Shown here piece after piece: positions 16,574 through 25,356 of a stretch of 64,000 bases of DNA; within the stretch, counting starts at the first letter, position 1, and each line of letters starts with the position of its first letter. The DNA lies in contig CAJTOH010000008.1 of assembly GCA_910577685.1 (NCBI GenBank), forward strand, positions 51,321 through 115,320, in the 5' to 3' direction. Both the position numbers and the translations under genes were made by a program. Source of the DNA: an uncultured Dorea sp. GTDB taxonomy: Bacteria > Bacillota > Clostridia > Lachnospirales > Lachnospiraceae. The notes beneath the pieces were generated by a model that was not told where the DNA came from, searched no databases, and worked only from the letters and a program-made list of their open reading frames with translations.

Positions 16574-17920
16574 TTAGCCGACCATCAGCCCTTCCGCCTT
16601 GATCACTTCCACCACCTGGGCGACGTATTTCTCACACAGTTCGTCCGTAGACGCCTCGACCATCACGCGGATCACAGGCTCCGTCCCGCTCTCCCTGACA
16701 AGGATCCGCCCGTCGTCTCCCAGCGCCTTTGCGACCGCGTCGACCGCCTTTGTGACCTCCGGGTTCTCTCTGGCCGTCTTCTTGTCGGCCACGCGGACGT
16801 TCTTCAAAAGCTGCGGATAGATCTTGACCGGTTCGGCCAGCTTCGCCAGAGACATCTTTTTCTCCAACATAACCTCCATCACCATCAGGGACGTCAGGAT
16901 CCCATCCCCCGTAGTGGCATGCTTGCTGAAAATAATATGCCCTGACTGCTCCCCGCCAAGAGAGAAATTATTGCGCGCCATATTCTCATACACGTACTTG
17001 TCTCCCACAGCCGTCTTCTCATATTTAAGGCCGGCCTTGTCGCAGGCCTTATAAAGCCCAAGGTTAGACATAATGGTGGTCACAATGGCATCCCCGTTGA
17101 GACGCCCGTTCTCTTTCATATACTTCCCGCAAATATAAAGAATCAAGTCGCCGTCCACCACATTGCCGTTCTCATCCACGGCAATACACCGGTCTGCGTC
17201 GCCGTCGTAGGCAAAGCCAACGTCAAGCTTCTTCTCCTTTACATACTGCTGCAGGACTTCAATATGGGTAGAGCCGCAATTCGTATTAATGTTCGTCCCG
17301 TCCGGTTCACAGTTGATCACATACGTCTTTGCTCCCAGCGCGTCATACACGCTCTTGGCAATGGCAAACGCGCTTCCGTTGGAACAGTCCAAACCGACCC
17401 TCATATCCTCAAACGAACGGGTGGCCAGCGAAATCAGATAGCCGATATAACGGTTCCTACCCGCCGCATAATCCACGGTACGGCCGACGTCCTCTCTCTT
17501 TGCAAGCGGCAGCTCGTCGATCTCGCCGTCAATATAGGCCTCGATCTTCTCCTCAACGTCCGCCTCGATCTTATGCCCCTTCCCGCTGATAATCTTAATC
17601 CCATTATCATAGAAAGGATTATGACTTGCCGAAATCATGATCCCACAGTCAAAGTCGTCCGTCCTTGTCACATAAGAAACGCTGGGAGTCGTAGTCACAT
17701 GCAGAAGGTATGCATTCGCTCCTGACGCGGTGATGCCCGCCGCCAGCGCATACTCGAACATATAGCTGCTCCGTCTCGTATCTTTGCCGATCACCACCTT
17801 CGCCTTGTGATCCTGCCCGTAATACCAGCCAAGGAACCGCCCGACCTTAAACGCATGCTCCACAGTCAAAACCTCATTCGCCTCGCCACGGAACCCATCC
17901 GTCCCAAAATATTTACCCAT
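16574..17920 (-). CDS. glmM: phosphoglucosamine mutase GlmM
   Basis: 448 aa, the standard length. Converts glucosamine-6-phosphate to glucosamine-1-phosphate on the way to UDP-GlcNAc, hence peptidoglycan and probably the capsule sugars made by the loci to the right. Motifs: FGTDGFRG at the N-terminus, active-site phosphoserine loop GIMISASHNPFYDNG (about S100), metal-binding DGDADRC (about 240), sugar-binding GGEQSGH (about 325) and phosphate-binding RESGTEPVIRVMVE (about 405). Start at ATG 17920, 9 nt after AAGGAG. Confidence 0.96.
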   Translation of the reverse strand: MGKYFGTDGFRGEANEVLTVEHAFKVGRFLGWYYGQDHKAKVVIGKDTRRSSYMFEYALAAGITASGANAYLLHVTTTPSVSYVTRTDDFDCGIMISASHNPFYDNGIKIISGKGHKIEADVEEKIEAYIDGEIDELPLAKREDVGRTVDYAAGRNRYIGYLISLATRSFEDMRVGLDCSNGSAFAIAKSVYDALGAKTYVINCEPDGTNINTNCGSTHIEVLQQYVKEKKLDVGFAYDGDADRCIAVDENGNVVDGDLILYICGKYMKENGRLNGDAIVTTIMSNLGLYKACDKAGLKYEKTAVGDKYVYENMARNNFSLGGEQSGHIIFSKHATTGDGILTSLMVMEVMLEKKMSLAKLAEPVKIYPQLLKNVRVADKKTARENPEVTKAVDAVAKALGDDGRILVRESGTEPVIRVMVEASTDELCEKYVAQVVEVIKAEGLMVG

Positions 17921-17992
17921 AATCATTAACTCCTTCACATCATTTGCCTTATTAACCGTTTTTTTTGCACAATCATCGCAAAATACTTTACT

Positions 17993-18021
17993 ATTATATA
18001 AGGTTTTGAAGAAATATACAA
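17993..18021 (-). promoter_or_regulatory. glmM promoter
   Basis: TTGTAT (18021-18016), 17-nt spacer, TATAAT (17998-17993), 73 nt before the glmM start codon. Confidence 0.75.
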
Positions 18022-18052
18022 CTGTAAATTTTTATTAAGGATAGTTATACTC

Positions 18053-19231
18053 TTAATGGTGGAATAAGCGAAGCCCTGTGAACGCCATCGCCATACCGTA
18101 CTTATTGCAAGTCTCAATCACATGATCGTCCCTGACGGAACCGCCGGGCTGTGCGATATACCGAACGCCGCTTCTGTGCGCCCGCTCAATATTGTCTCCG
18201 AACGGGAAGAACGCGTCCGACCCGAGGGCAACCTCCGTAAGCTTGTCAAGCCACTCCCTCTTCGCCTCTCTGGTAAACACCTCCGGCTTCTCCTTGAAAA
18301 TATTCTGCCATGCGCCGTCCGCCAGCACATCCATATAATCCTCCCCGATATACAGATCAATAGCGTTATCACGGTCCGCACGGCGGATCGAATCAACAAA
18401 GGACAGCCCCATCACCTGAGGAGATTGTCTCAGCCACCAGTTATCGGCTTTCTGTCCCGCAAGGCGCGTACAGTGGATCCTTGACTGCTGCCCCGCCCCA
18501 ATTCCGATCGCCTGCCCGTCCTTTACATAGCAGACCGAGTTAGACTGGGTATACTTCAGCGTAATCATAGCGATCGCAAGATCCCTCTTCGCCTGCTGCG
18601 TCAGCTCCTGATTCTCCGTCACCACATCCGCAAAAAAAGCATCGTCGATCTTAAGCTCGTTCCGGCCCTGTTCAAAAGTAATGCCGAACACATCCTTATG
18701 CTCCAAAGGCTCCGGCACATAATCCGGATCGATTTGGATCACATTGTAATTCCCGTTCTTCTTCGCCCTCAGGATCTCAAGGGCCTCCTCCTCATATCCC
18801 GGCGCAATCACACCGTCCGACACTTCCCGCTTAATCAGCTTCGCCGTATCCACGTCGCACACATCCGACAGGGAGATAAAGTCGCCGAAAGAAGACATAC
18901 GGTCAGCCCCTCTCGCTCTCGCATAAGCGCAGGCAAGGGGCGACAGTTCTCCTAAATCGTCCACCCAATAAATCTTCGCCAGAGTATCCGACAACGGCAG
19001 CCCGACCGCGGCTCCCGCAGGCGACACATGTTTAAAAGACGTAGCGGCCGCAAGACCCGTCGCAGCCTTTAACTCCTTCACCAACTGCCATCCGTTGAAC
19101 GCATCCAGAAAATTAATGTAACCCGGCTTGCCGTTCAATACCTGAATCGGCAGTTCCCCTCCGTCCGCCATATAGATCTTCGACGGTTTCTGATTTGGGT
19201 TGCAGCCATATTTTAATTCCAACTCTTTCAT
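18053..19231 (-). CDS. stand-alone AICAR formyltransferase (PurH C-domain paralogue)
   Basis: 392-aa enzyme predicted to formylate AICAR to FAICAR with 10-formyl-tetrahydrofolate, the penultimate step of IMP synthesis. It matches the AICARFT part of bifunctional PurH and lacks the N-terminal IMP cyclohydrolase (MGS-like) domain. Conserved parts: YGCNPNQKPS, FKHVSPAGAAVG (catalytic Lys-His pair), SDGVIAPGYEEEAL, KYTQSNSVCYVKDGQAIGIGAGQQSR and DAFFPFGDN. ATG 19231 has AGGAGG 9 nt upstream. Directly upstream, 55 nt away, lies a separate PurO-type IMP cyclohydrolase that supplies the missing activity. Confidence 0.9.
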   Translation of the reverse strand: MKELELKYGCNPNQKPSKIYMADGGELPIQVLNGKPGYINFLDAFNGWQLVKELKAATGLAAATSFKHVSPAGAAVGLPLSDTLAKIYWVDDLGELSPLACAYARARGADRMSSFGDFISLSDVCDVDTAKLIKREVSDGVIAPGYEEEALEILRAKKNGNYNVIQIDPDYVPEPLEHKDVFGITFEQGRNELKIDDAFFADVVTENQELTQQAKRDLAIAMITLKYTQSNSVCYVKDGQAIGIGAGQQSRIHCTRLAGQKADNWWLRQSPQVMGLSFVDSIRRADRDNAIDLYIGEDYMDVLADGAWQNIFKEKPEVFTREAKREWLDKLTEVALGSDAFFPFGDNIERAHRSGVRYIAQPGGSVRDDHVIETCNKYGMAMAFTGLRLFHH

Positions 19232-19286
19232 CTCAATCATCCTCCTATACCTTGCCGTACGAAAGCCTCCCGAAGGCCGCGTACTC

Positions 19287-20000
19287 CTACTGGTTCTTAT
19301 TCACTATTTTTGTATTATATTTCCCCGTTGCAATGTCAATATACCGAACGAACAAAGACACCTTATTCTCCTCGTTAAGGCTGTTCCACAGCATCTCCGT
19401 AAACTCATCCATATCATCAGACGTCCCTATCAGCTTCGGCTCGCCCTCAAAACTTGGGAGCGGGTCGCCGTCGCACCGGTATGTGTGAATAAAATGCCCT
19501 TCCCCAGCCGCAGGGTTCTCGTACGCGAACGTATAGCGGTTACAGCTTCCCGGACATCCGTTATTGCTCTTGAGAATCGACATGGCATAATTATAATTCC
19601 CGTTCTCAATGTGCATGATACCTGAAATCCTCGGCGTGTAGTTAGGCGCATCCGGCTCGAACTCACGGCATCTTAAAGACTGCTCAAAAGTCATCTGCCT
19701 GTCCATTCCCTCGTAAATGGTATCCGTCTGATCCCCGTTAGTCACAATGGTCTTATTCCCGAGAACCCGCACAGGCGCATAGATAACCAGACTCGGATCC
19801 GTCAGCTTCGCCGGGTCGAAAGCCTGGGTGCGGATCCCTTCCCCGTCCTCCGCGAAAATGCGGTTACGGCTGTTCACGCTTCTCCCCATAATAAAATAAG
19901 CGGTTACGGCATGCCTCCCGTCCGGGCTCTTCCCGATGATAATTCCCCGCCCCGGATAAGAATTCTCCTTGAGTTCCTTGTCGATTGCTAACATTTTCAT
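19287..20000 (-). CDS. purO: IMP cyclohydrolase, PurO type
   Basis: 237-aa enzyme predicted to close FAICAR to IMP, the last step of de novo purine synthesis. The sequence follows the PurO fold first found in archaea (YPGRGIIIGKSPDGRHAVTAYFIMGRS, then SRNRIF, NYTPRISGI and the C-terminal end IATGKYNTKIVNKNQ) and is unrelated to the PurH N-domain. AAAGGAG lies 7 nt before ATG 20000. Forms an operon with the stand-alone AICAR formyltransferase, so the two activities of PurH are split over two proteins of different origin. Confidence 0.88.
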   Translation of the reverse strand: MKMLAIDKELKENSYPGRGIIIGKSPDGRHAVTAYFIMGRSVNSRNRIFAEDGEGIRTQAFDPAKLTDPSLVIYAPVRVLGNKTIVTNGDQTDTIYEGMDRQMTFEQSLRCREFEPDAPNYTPRISGIMHIENGNYNYAMSILKSNNGCPGSCNRYTFAYENPAAGEGHFIHTYRCDGDPLPSFEGEPKLIGTSDDMDEFTEMLWNSLNEENKVSLFVRYIDIATGKYNTKIVNKNQ

Positions 20001-20083
20001 ATGAATTCTCCTTTATTCGATGAATTTTGACCTGTTAATCTATTATATATAAAATACTTCCCATTTTCCAGTAGTATTTTCTA

Positions 20084-20112
20084 TTGAATACGTGTTTTTA
20101 GAATGATACAAT
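20084..20112 (+). promoter_or_regulatory. promoter of the lipoprotein gene
   Basis: TTGAAT (20084-20089), 17-nt spacer, TACAAT (20107-20112), 33 nt before the ATG at 20146. Confidence 0.7.
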
Positions 20113-20145
20113 AGAAACATCATAAAAAACAGGGGGACAAGTTTA

Positions 20146-21228
20146 ATGCGAAAACTAACATTTCTTATCTCCTGCATATTCGCCTTCGCACTGCTGACAG
20201 GCTGCAGCGGCAACAAAGCCGACGAATATGTAGGGGGACAGATCTCTTCCATCAAGGAAAGCGGTTCCGACAGTTTTGCCTCAATGCTGGACGAGGGCAT
20301 TGCCGAGAGCAACGATTTATACGTTCTGCAGTTTCCGGAAGAACTGCGCGAACCATATCTTGAATTCATGAAGGATTCCTTCAGCGCCATCTCCTTCGAG
20401 GTGGCAAAGGCAAAAAAGATGAACGACGGGACATTTTCCGTTCAGGTAACCTACACCCCGCTGAATATCAAGAACACGGTGGAGGCCGCCAACATCGAAC
20501 ATATCGCTTCCTTAGAGACCACGGAGCTTACCGGGGCAGTGGCTTCCATCCTTGAGAAGGACGCCAAGCTCGTGAAAGCTTCTCCTTCCTTTGAGGAAGA
20601 GACCATAACGACACTGAGCGTATACAGTCAGGGGGAGTCCTACAAGATTTCCACGGAAAGCCTTGAGAACCTGCTTTCCCAAGCCTTATACGGAGTCATG
20701 GAGCCCTACGACCAAGTCTGCGACATCCTGGACTGTTACGACTTCGTCAAGGCTTATTTAGACGCTTCCTTCAAAGGCGAAGTATCCCGTTTCGCTCTGC
20801 ATACCGACCGCACGGAGGAAGAGGCCCTCGAATGGTATGAGGCGGACGTATTCGACCCGCCCTCCGACCTGAGCGAGGACTACGTATCCCGATACAAGGA
20901 CGCCCTCAAATCCATGCTGAAGCAGTGCAAGTACACGGTCGGCATCCCCAAAAAGGAAACCGGTCTTTACAGCTACACGGTAGACATCAAGACCACGCCT
21001 AATACCAGTTTGACCAGCGCATACAGTGAATTCGAGGGCGGGACATACTACTCCATCGAAGAAGTTTCCTCCGGTCTTGTGACGGCAATGGAAAAGTACG
21101 CGGCCGAGCCAACCTTCGGCGAGGAGACCTCCATGACCATCTCCTTTAACGCCTCGTCCATGCTCACCGCGGGGAATGATAATTCGGAATTGTCCACACT
21201 GGCGGCTACGATCTTCGCGATACCCTAA
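20146..21228 (+). CDS. surface lipoprotein of unknown function
   Basis: 360 aa. Type II signal peptide (RKLTFLISCIFAFALL) with lipobox LLTGC, so Cys20 is expected to be lipidated and the protein anchored outside the membrane. The mature part is acidic, without recognised enzymatic motifs, and looks like two related alpha/beta regions (about 30-160 and 190-330), the second beginning VCDILDCYDFVKAYLDASF. Similar DUF5105-like lipoproteins occur in Firmicutes, but the assignment is tentative. Own promoter and terminator; divergent from purO. Confidence 0.65.
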   Translation: MRKLTFLISCIFAFALLTGCSGNKADEYVGGQISSIKESGSDSFASMLDEGIAESNDLYVLQFPEELREPYLEFMKDSFSAISFEVAKAKKMNDGTFSVQVTYTPLNIKNTVEAANIEHIASLETTELTGAVASILEKDAKLVKASPSFEEETITTLSVYSQGESYKISTESLENLLSQALYGVMEPYDQVCDILDCYDFVKAYLDASFKGEVSRFALHTDRTEEEALEWYEADVFDPPSDLSEDYVSRYKDALKSMLKQCKYTVGIPKKETGLYSYTVDIKTTPNTSLTSAYSEFEGGTYYSIEEVSSGLVTAMEKYAAEPTFGEETSMTISFNASSMLTAGNDNSELSTLAATIFAIP

Positions 21229-21267
21229 ATAATAAGTTTCCGGCTATATGGCCGGTTACTTATTATT
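21228..21267 (+). terminator. terminator-like hairpin after the lipoprotein gene
   Basis: AATAATAAG (21228-21236) pairs with CTTATTATT (21259-21267), with an inner CCGGC/GCCGG stem. It begins at the stop codon. Confidence 0.6.
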
Positions 21268-21320
21268 CGTTGTGTTATCGGGACGCTGCCCAAAGGGACG
21301 CAATAGACTGTCCGTATAAA

Positions 21321-21364
21321 GGGATGCCGGAAAACATAGTTCTGATTTTCCGGCATCCCTTTTC
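21321..21364. terminator. bidirectional terminator
   Basis: GGGATGCCGGAAAA (21321-21334) pairs with TTTTCCGGCATCCC (21346-21359), followed by TTTTC on the plus side and TTTATA on the minus side. Serves the convergent lipoprotein and alkyltransferase-like genes. Confidence 0.85.
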
Positions 21365-21368
21365 TTCT

Positions 21369-21692
21369 TCAGTACACGGTCTTTTCCCACCGGTACTTTT
21401 CCATATCTACACATTCCCCCAAAAACTCCACCCCTTCCGCCTTGAGAAGCTCCGTCTGGCGGTTAGATTCCCCGCTTCCGAACGCGCCGGATACCCTGCC
21501 TTCTTTAGTCACCACACGATGACAGGGCAAGTCGCTGTCCCCCGGAACCCCATGGAGGGCGTAGCCGACCACTCTGGCCCAGCGCCGGTTCCCTGCAAGC
21601 GCGGCGATCTGACCATAGGAAGCCACCTTGCCCTCGGGAATCCGGCGGATCACGTCGTATATTTTTTCGAATGTATTCATTTCTTCTTCCAT
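21369..21692 (-). CDS. MGMT-family DNA alkyltransferase or alkyltransferase-like protein
   Basis: 107-aa DNA-binding domain of the O6-alkylguanine-DNA alkyltransferase family, without the N-terminal domain. Winged helix with IPEGKVASYGQIAALAG, the Arg finger region NRRWARVVGYAL and the active-site loop DLPCHRVV with the acceptor Cys retained. Because the Cys is present it may repair O6-alkylguanine directly; single-domain ATL proteins usually have Trp there. It overlaps the end of rarA by 16 nt, so it is the last gene of a ridA-rarA-MGMT operon. Confidence 0.88.
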   Translation of the reverse strand: MEEEMNTFEKIYDVIRRIPEGKVASYGQIAALAGNRRWARVVGYALHGVPGDSDLPCHRVVTKEGRVSGAFGSGESNRQTELLKAEGVEFLGECVDMEKYRWEKTVY

Positions 21693-22990
21693 TCTTTGAT
21701 CCTCTCCAACCTGTCGCCGATCTCTTTTTCTTCCCCCTCCGCCGTCGGATGATAATACTCCCGTTCACTTAAAGACTCCGGCATACACTCCATATGCGTT
21801 AGTTTTTCCTCCGTATCGTGAGCATATTCATATCCCTTGCCATATTCCAGATCTTTCATCAATCTGGTCGGCGCGTTTCGAAGCGCCAAAGGAACCGGCT
21901 CAGCCCGCAGATTCCTCACATCCTGCTTGCACGTCTCGCACGCCGTATAAAGGGCGTTAGACTTAGACGCCATAGAAAGATAAACAACGGCATGGGTCAG
22001 ATGCACGTCACATTCCGGCATACCCAGAAAATGGCACGCCTGATACGCCGCCACCGCCACCTGTAATGCATGGCTGTCCGCCATTCCCACATCCTCACTG
22101 GCGAAACGGATCAGCCTTCTTGCAATATACAAAGGATTCTCCCCGCCTTCCAGCATCCGGCACATCCAGTAGATCGCCGCATCCGGGTCGCTGTTGCGCA
22201 TGGACTTATGAAGGGCAGAAATCAGATTATAATGCTCCTCCCCATTCTTATCATAGAGCAGAGACTTCTTACTGATACACTGCTCAAGCCCCGCGTTGGT
22301 CACAAGGATTCCCTCCTCGCTGATCTCCCCGTTCGTCACGGCCATCTCAAGCGTATTGAGCGCTGTTCTCGCGTCACCGTTGGCAAAGGCCGCAATCGCC
22401 GCCAACTGCTCTTTGGTGATTCTGACGTTCTGGGGCCCGAACCCATTAGGGCTCTTAAGCGCATGGGACAGAACCTTCTCCAGATCTTCCTCCGTAAGAG
22501 CCTTTAAAACAAACACCCGGCATCTGGACAGCAGAGCCGCATTGACCTCGAAAGACGGATTCTCCGTCGTCGCGCCGATCAGCACGATGCTCCCCCTCTC
22601 CACAAAGGGCAGGAACGCATCCTGCTGCGCCTTATTGAACCGATGTATCTCGTCCACAAACAAAACGGTACGGATCCCCATCCTCCGGCTGCCCTCCGCC
22701 TGATTCATCACCTCTTTGATCTCTTTGATCCCGCTGGTAACGGCGCTGAAATTAATGAAATCCGCATTGGTGCGGCCGGCAATAATTCCCGCCAGCGTCG
22801 TCTTCCCGACTCCCGGCGGCCCCCAGAATATCATCGAGGAAATCTGATCCCTTTCAATAAGCTGCCGCAGTATCTTCCCTTCTCCAAGCAAATGCGCCTG
22901 CCCCGCAAATTCTTCCAGAGACGACGGACGCAGACGGCTTGCCAGCGGCGCCGTCCGTTTCCTGTCGTCAAATAATGTCATCTGTTCCAT
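21677..22990 (-). CDS. rarA: replication-associated recombination protein A (RarA/MgsA AAA+ ATPase)
   Basis: 437-aa AAA+ protein acting at stalled replication forks. Walker A GPPGVGKTT (about residue 57), Walker B VLFVDEIHRFN, sensor 1 IGATTENPSFEVNAALLSRC, and the C-terminal tetramerisation region (DPDAAIYWMCRMLEGGENPLYIARRLIRFASED). N-terminal RLRPSSLEEFAGQAHLLG matches the clamp-loader-like family. Ten nt downstream of the RidA-like gene and overlapping the alkyltransferase-like gene. Confidence 0.94.
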   Translation of the reverse strand: MEQMTLFDDRKRTAPLASRLRPSSLEEFAGQAHLLGEGKILRQLIERDQISSMIFWGPPGVGKTTLAGIIAGRTNADFINFSAVTSGIKEIKEVMNQAEGSRRMGIRTVLFVDEIHRFNKAQQDAFLPFVERGSIVLIGATTENPSFEVNAALLSRCRVFVLKALTEEDLEKVLSHALKSPNGFGPQNVRITKEQLAAIAAFANGDARTALNTLEMAVTNGEISEEGILVTNAGLEQCISKKSLLYDKNGEEHYNLISALHKSMRNSDPDAAIYWMCRMLEGGENPLYIARRLIRFASEDVGMADSHALQVAVAAYQACHFLGMPECDVHLTHAVVYLSMASKSNALYTACETCKQDVRNLRAEPVPLALRNAPTRLMKDLEYGKGYEYAHDTEEKLTHMECMPESLSEREYYHPTAEGEEKEIGDRLERIKEWKKK

Positions 22991-23000
22991 ATCTCACTTA

Positions 23001-23465
23001 TTAACTCTCCTCAACTTCGACCACCGTCATAATCTCCGTGACGCTGCCGCCCGGAAGTTCATTCGTGCCGATCGTCATCCTTGCTGCCAGACCGGATTCT
23101 CCATATAATTCCTGAAGCAGCACAGACGCACCGTCCACTACTCCGGTGTAGCTTCCAAACTCGTCCGTACACCGTACATAGCCGATCATCTGCACAAACT
23201 GCTTAACCTTATCCAGATCTCCAAGCTCCGATTTCAGGATCGACAGAATATTCAAGGCGCTCAGCCTTGCGCCCTTGCGCCCCTCCTCGACCGTCAGGTC
23301 CTTTCCCACGACGCCCTTTACCTGAACCACGCCGTCAACATGCGCCGTCTGTCCCGCAAGATACAATAGATTTCCCACTCTCCTTGCAAGGACATAGACC
23401 CCTGCCGGAGCCGCCGCCGTTGGAAGCTTTAAACCCATTTCCTCTAATTTTTTCTCAATCCTCAT
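23001..23465 (-). CDS. RidA/YjgF-family protein
   Basis: 154-aa chorismate-mutase-like fold. Motifs LLYLAGQTAHVDG, LNILSILKSELGDLDKVKQFVQMIGYV and the C-terminal VTEIMTVVEVEES fit the RidA superfamily, in the larger LLYLAGQT subgroup rather than classical RidA with its C-terminal IEVEVIA. Members hydrolyse reactive enamine/imine intermediates or have other roles; the arginine usual for deaminase activity is not evident here (ELPGGSVTEIM), so function is open. Start at ATG 23465, 7 nt after GAGG. Confidence 0.78.
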   Translation of the reverse strand: MRIEKKLEEMGLKLPTAAAPAGVYVLARRVGNLLYLAGQTAHVDGVVQVKGVVGKDLTVEEGRKGARLSALNILSILKSELGDLDKVKQFVQMIGYVRCTDEFGSYTGVVDGASVLLQELYGESGLAARMTIGTNELPGGSVTEIMTVVEVEES

Positions 23466-23503
23466 CTTTCTGCCTCACTTTCTCCATAATGATCCGCAAA
23501 ATA

Positions 23504-24982
23504 CTACATCTCGATGACTTTCGTTGCCACATTCTCCACAAACGCCGCATCGTGTTCCACAAAAAGAATCGTGGGCCGGTATTTCAGCAGCAACTCCTCA
23601 ATCTGGACTCTGGACAGCACGTCGATATAATTCAGAGGTTCGTCCCACACATACAGATGCGCCCTTTCACACAGGCTCTTTGCCAAAAGCACCTTCTTCT
23701 TCTGTCCTGCGCTGTAGAAACTCACGTCCTTTTCAAACTGTTCCCTCTCCAGATCCAATTTGCGAAGCAGAGCCTTAAACAAGCTCTCTTCTATTCCATA
23801 CTCCCAGGCCATATCCTTTAAATTTCCCTTAAGATACGAGGTATCCTGAGTAATGTAAGAAATCTTGAGCCCTGATCCCACATGTACGTTCCCCTCAAAT
23901 GTGATCTTTTCGCCAAGCAGCAATTTTAAAATGCTGGATTTCCCGCATCCATTTCTCCCGGAAAGACAGACCCTCTCTCCCTGCCGGATATCGAACCGAA
24001 TCTGCGGACACACTTTCTTCTCGCCATAATAAACCGACACATCTTTCAATTCCGCCAGCAAGTCCGTATGGTATGCCAGAGGACGAAGCTCAAGCTCATC
24101 CACGGTATCAATATTCTTAAGAAGCTTCGACTTCTCCTCGACCGCCTGCTGCCTGCGGTTCTCCAGCACCTTGGCGCGTTTCATCATCTTAGCCGCCTTA
24201 TGCCCGATAGCTCCCCTGTCCGGACGCAGCCCCGCCACACGCTGCCCCTTCTTACTCTTCTCCACCTGATCGGACCAGCCGGAGGTCTGCCTTGCCGCCT
24301 GCTTTAGACGCTTAACTTCCGACTCAAGCTTCTGATTCTGCGCCTCCTCCAGCCGATCCTGCGCTTCTTTGTTAGCATACCAGGAACTAAAATTCCCTTT
24401 CTGCACTTCAATATTCATCTTATTAATCGAAAGGATATGATCCACACAGGAATCCAGAAAATTCCGGTCGTGGGATACCAGAATAAATCCTTTCTTCTTG
24501 TTGAGATACCGGGCGATCTGCCGCCGAGCCTCCGCGTCCAGATGATTCGTAGGCTCGTCGATCAAAAGGAATCTCTCCTCCCCCAGAAACAGAACCGCCA
24601 GCAGGACCTTCTCCTGCTCACCATAGCTCAGCGTGTTAAATGGACGGTACAATACCTCCGCATCCACCTTCAGCAGACTCAGCTCCCGGAACAACTGCCA
24701 CTCTTCAAACCGGGGATTGATCTCCTCCAGAATCTCAAGGACCGTCCGGTCTTTCTCTTTCACATCATAGGGGAAATAGGCGAATTCTATACCCGCCGAT
24801 ATCTGCCCCTGATATTTGTACTTTCCCAGCAGAAGATTCAAAAACGTAGTCTTGCCGCGCCCGTTGCGTCCCACAAATCCCAGCTTCCAGTCCGTATCGA
24901 TCCTAAATGACACGTCTCTGAATACTTCCTCAAAGCTTCCCTCATATGAAAAACTCAATTTTACAACATCTATCATTGACAT
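23504..24982 (-). CDS. ABC-F ATPase, Lsa-like ribosomal protection type
   Basis: 492-aa soluble twin ATPase without membrane domains. Domain 1: GRNGRGKTT, LSYGEQEK, LLIDEPTNHLD; charged interdomain linker at about 190-300; domain 2: GRNGCGKSS, YSAGQKKK, VWDEPLNYID. The degenerate second Walker B/signature (LYVWDEPLNYIDVLSRVQI) is typical of Lsa/CplR-type antibiotic-resistance ABC-F proteins, which bind the ribosomal E site and displace lincosamides, streptogramin A or pleuromutilins. AGGAGG lies 9 nt before the start. A leader of about 350 nt with short ORFs and a terminator hairpin precedes it, a pattern known for such drug-inducible genes. The exact drug spectrum cannot be read from sequence. 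Confidence 0.85.
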   Translation of the reverse strand: MSMIDVVKLSFSYEGSFEEVFRDVSFRIDTDWKLGFVGRNGRGKTTFLNLLLGKYKYQGQISAGIEFAYFPYDVKEKDRTVLEILEEINPRFEEWQLFRELSLLKVDAEVLYRPFNTLSYGEQEKVLLAVLFLGEERFLLIDEPTNHLDAEARRQIARYLNKKKGFILVSHDRNFLDSCVDHILSINKMNIEVQKGNFSSWYANKEAQDRLEEAQNQKLESEVKRLKQAARQTSGWSDQVEKSKKGQRVAGLRPDRGAIGHKAAKMMKRAKVLENRRQQAVEEKSKLLKNIDTVDELELRPLAYHTDLLAELKDVSVYYGEKKVCPQIRFDIRQGERVCLSGRNGCGKSSILKLLLGEKITFEGNVHVGSGLKISYITQDTSYLKGNLKDMAWEYGIEESLFKALLRKLDLEREQFEKDVSFYSAGQKKKVLLAKSLCERAHLYVWDEPLNYIDVLSRVQIEELLLKYRPTILFVEHDAAFVENVATKVIEM

Positions 24983-25082
24983 ATATGCGCACCTCCTGTT
25001 AATCCGTATTCTGTTATTCTCCCCTCTTTACGATTCGGAGCGTTTCCCCGCCCTTCTTTCCTGAGGAAAAGAATCAAAATAC

Positions 25083-25112
25083 AAAAAAGCTGCAAGAAAG
25101 TCTCCTTACAGC
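25083..25112 (-). terminator. attenuator terminator in the ABC-F leader
   Basis: On the minus strand GCTGTAAG (25112-25105) pairs with CTTGCAGC (25096-25089; one G:U), followed by six T. It lies between the candidate promoter and the ABC-F start codon, about 100 nt before the gene, so transcription must read through it. Confidence 0.75.
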
Positions 25113-25218
25113 CTCATGAAATACGCACAATGACCACTTTGACAGAGGCATTGCTTCTATACTACTATTTCTAAATGCTAAATAAAAGGATGTCTGACTT
25201 TCCTGCTATCGGCACAAC

Positions 25219-25244
25219 AAAAAGACGGAATATAACTCCGCGTC
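25219..25244 (-). promoter_or_regulatory. second hairpin in the ABC-F leader
   Basis: GAC-GC-GGA (25244-25237) pairs with TCCGTC (25229-25224), with a 2-nt bulge, followed by TTTTTG. Could be an early terminator or a structure competing with the main attenuator. Confidence 0.4.
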
Positions 25245-25269
25245 CTTCGCTATGCAGTTACGATTGTAA

Positions 25270-25290
25270 TTAGCAAGAAATCTCTATCAT
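25270..25290 (-). CDS. candidate leader peptide MIEISC upstream of the ABC-F gene
   Basis: Six-codon ORF ATG...TGC TAA with GGAG 8 nt upstream of its ATG. It sits early in the leader, before both hairpins, where a drug-stalled ribosome could change folding. Too short to be certain. Confidence 0.4.
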   Translation of the reverse strand: MIEISC

Positions 25291-25323
25291 CCTTTCATCT
25301 CCATTCTGTCGTGTTCTGAAAAT

Positions 25324-25352
25324 AGGATAACACAGGAAGTTATAAATATCAA
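25324..25352 (-). promoter_or_regulatory. candidate promoter of the ABC-F transcription unit
   Basis: TTGATA (25352-25347), 17-nt spacer, TATCCT (25329-25324). The -10 box is weak. It lies just after the phosphofructokinase stop codon. Confidence 0.4.
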
Positions 25353-25356
25353 GTAT

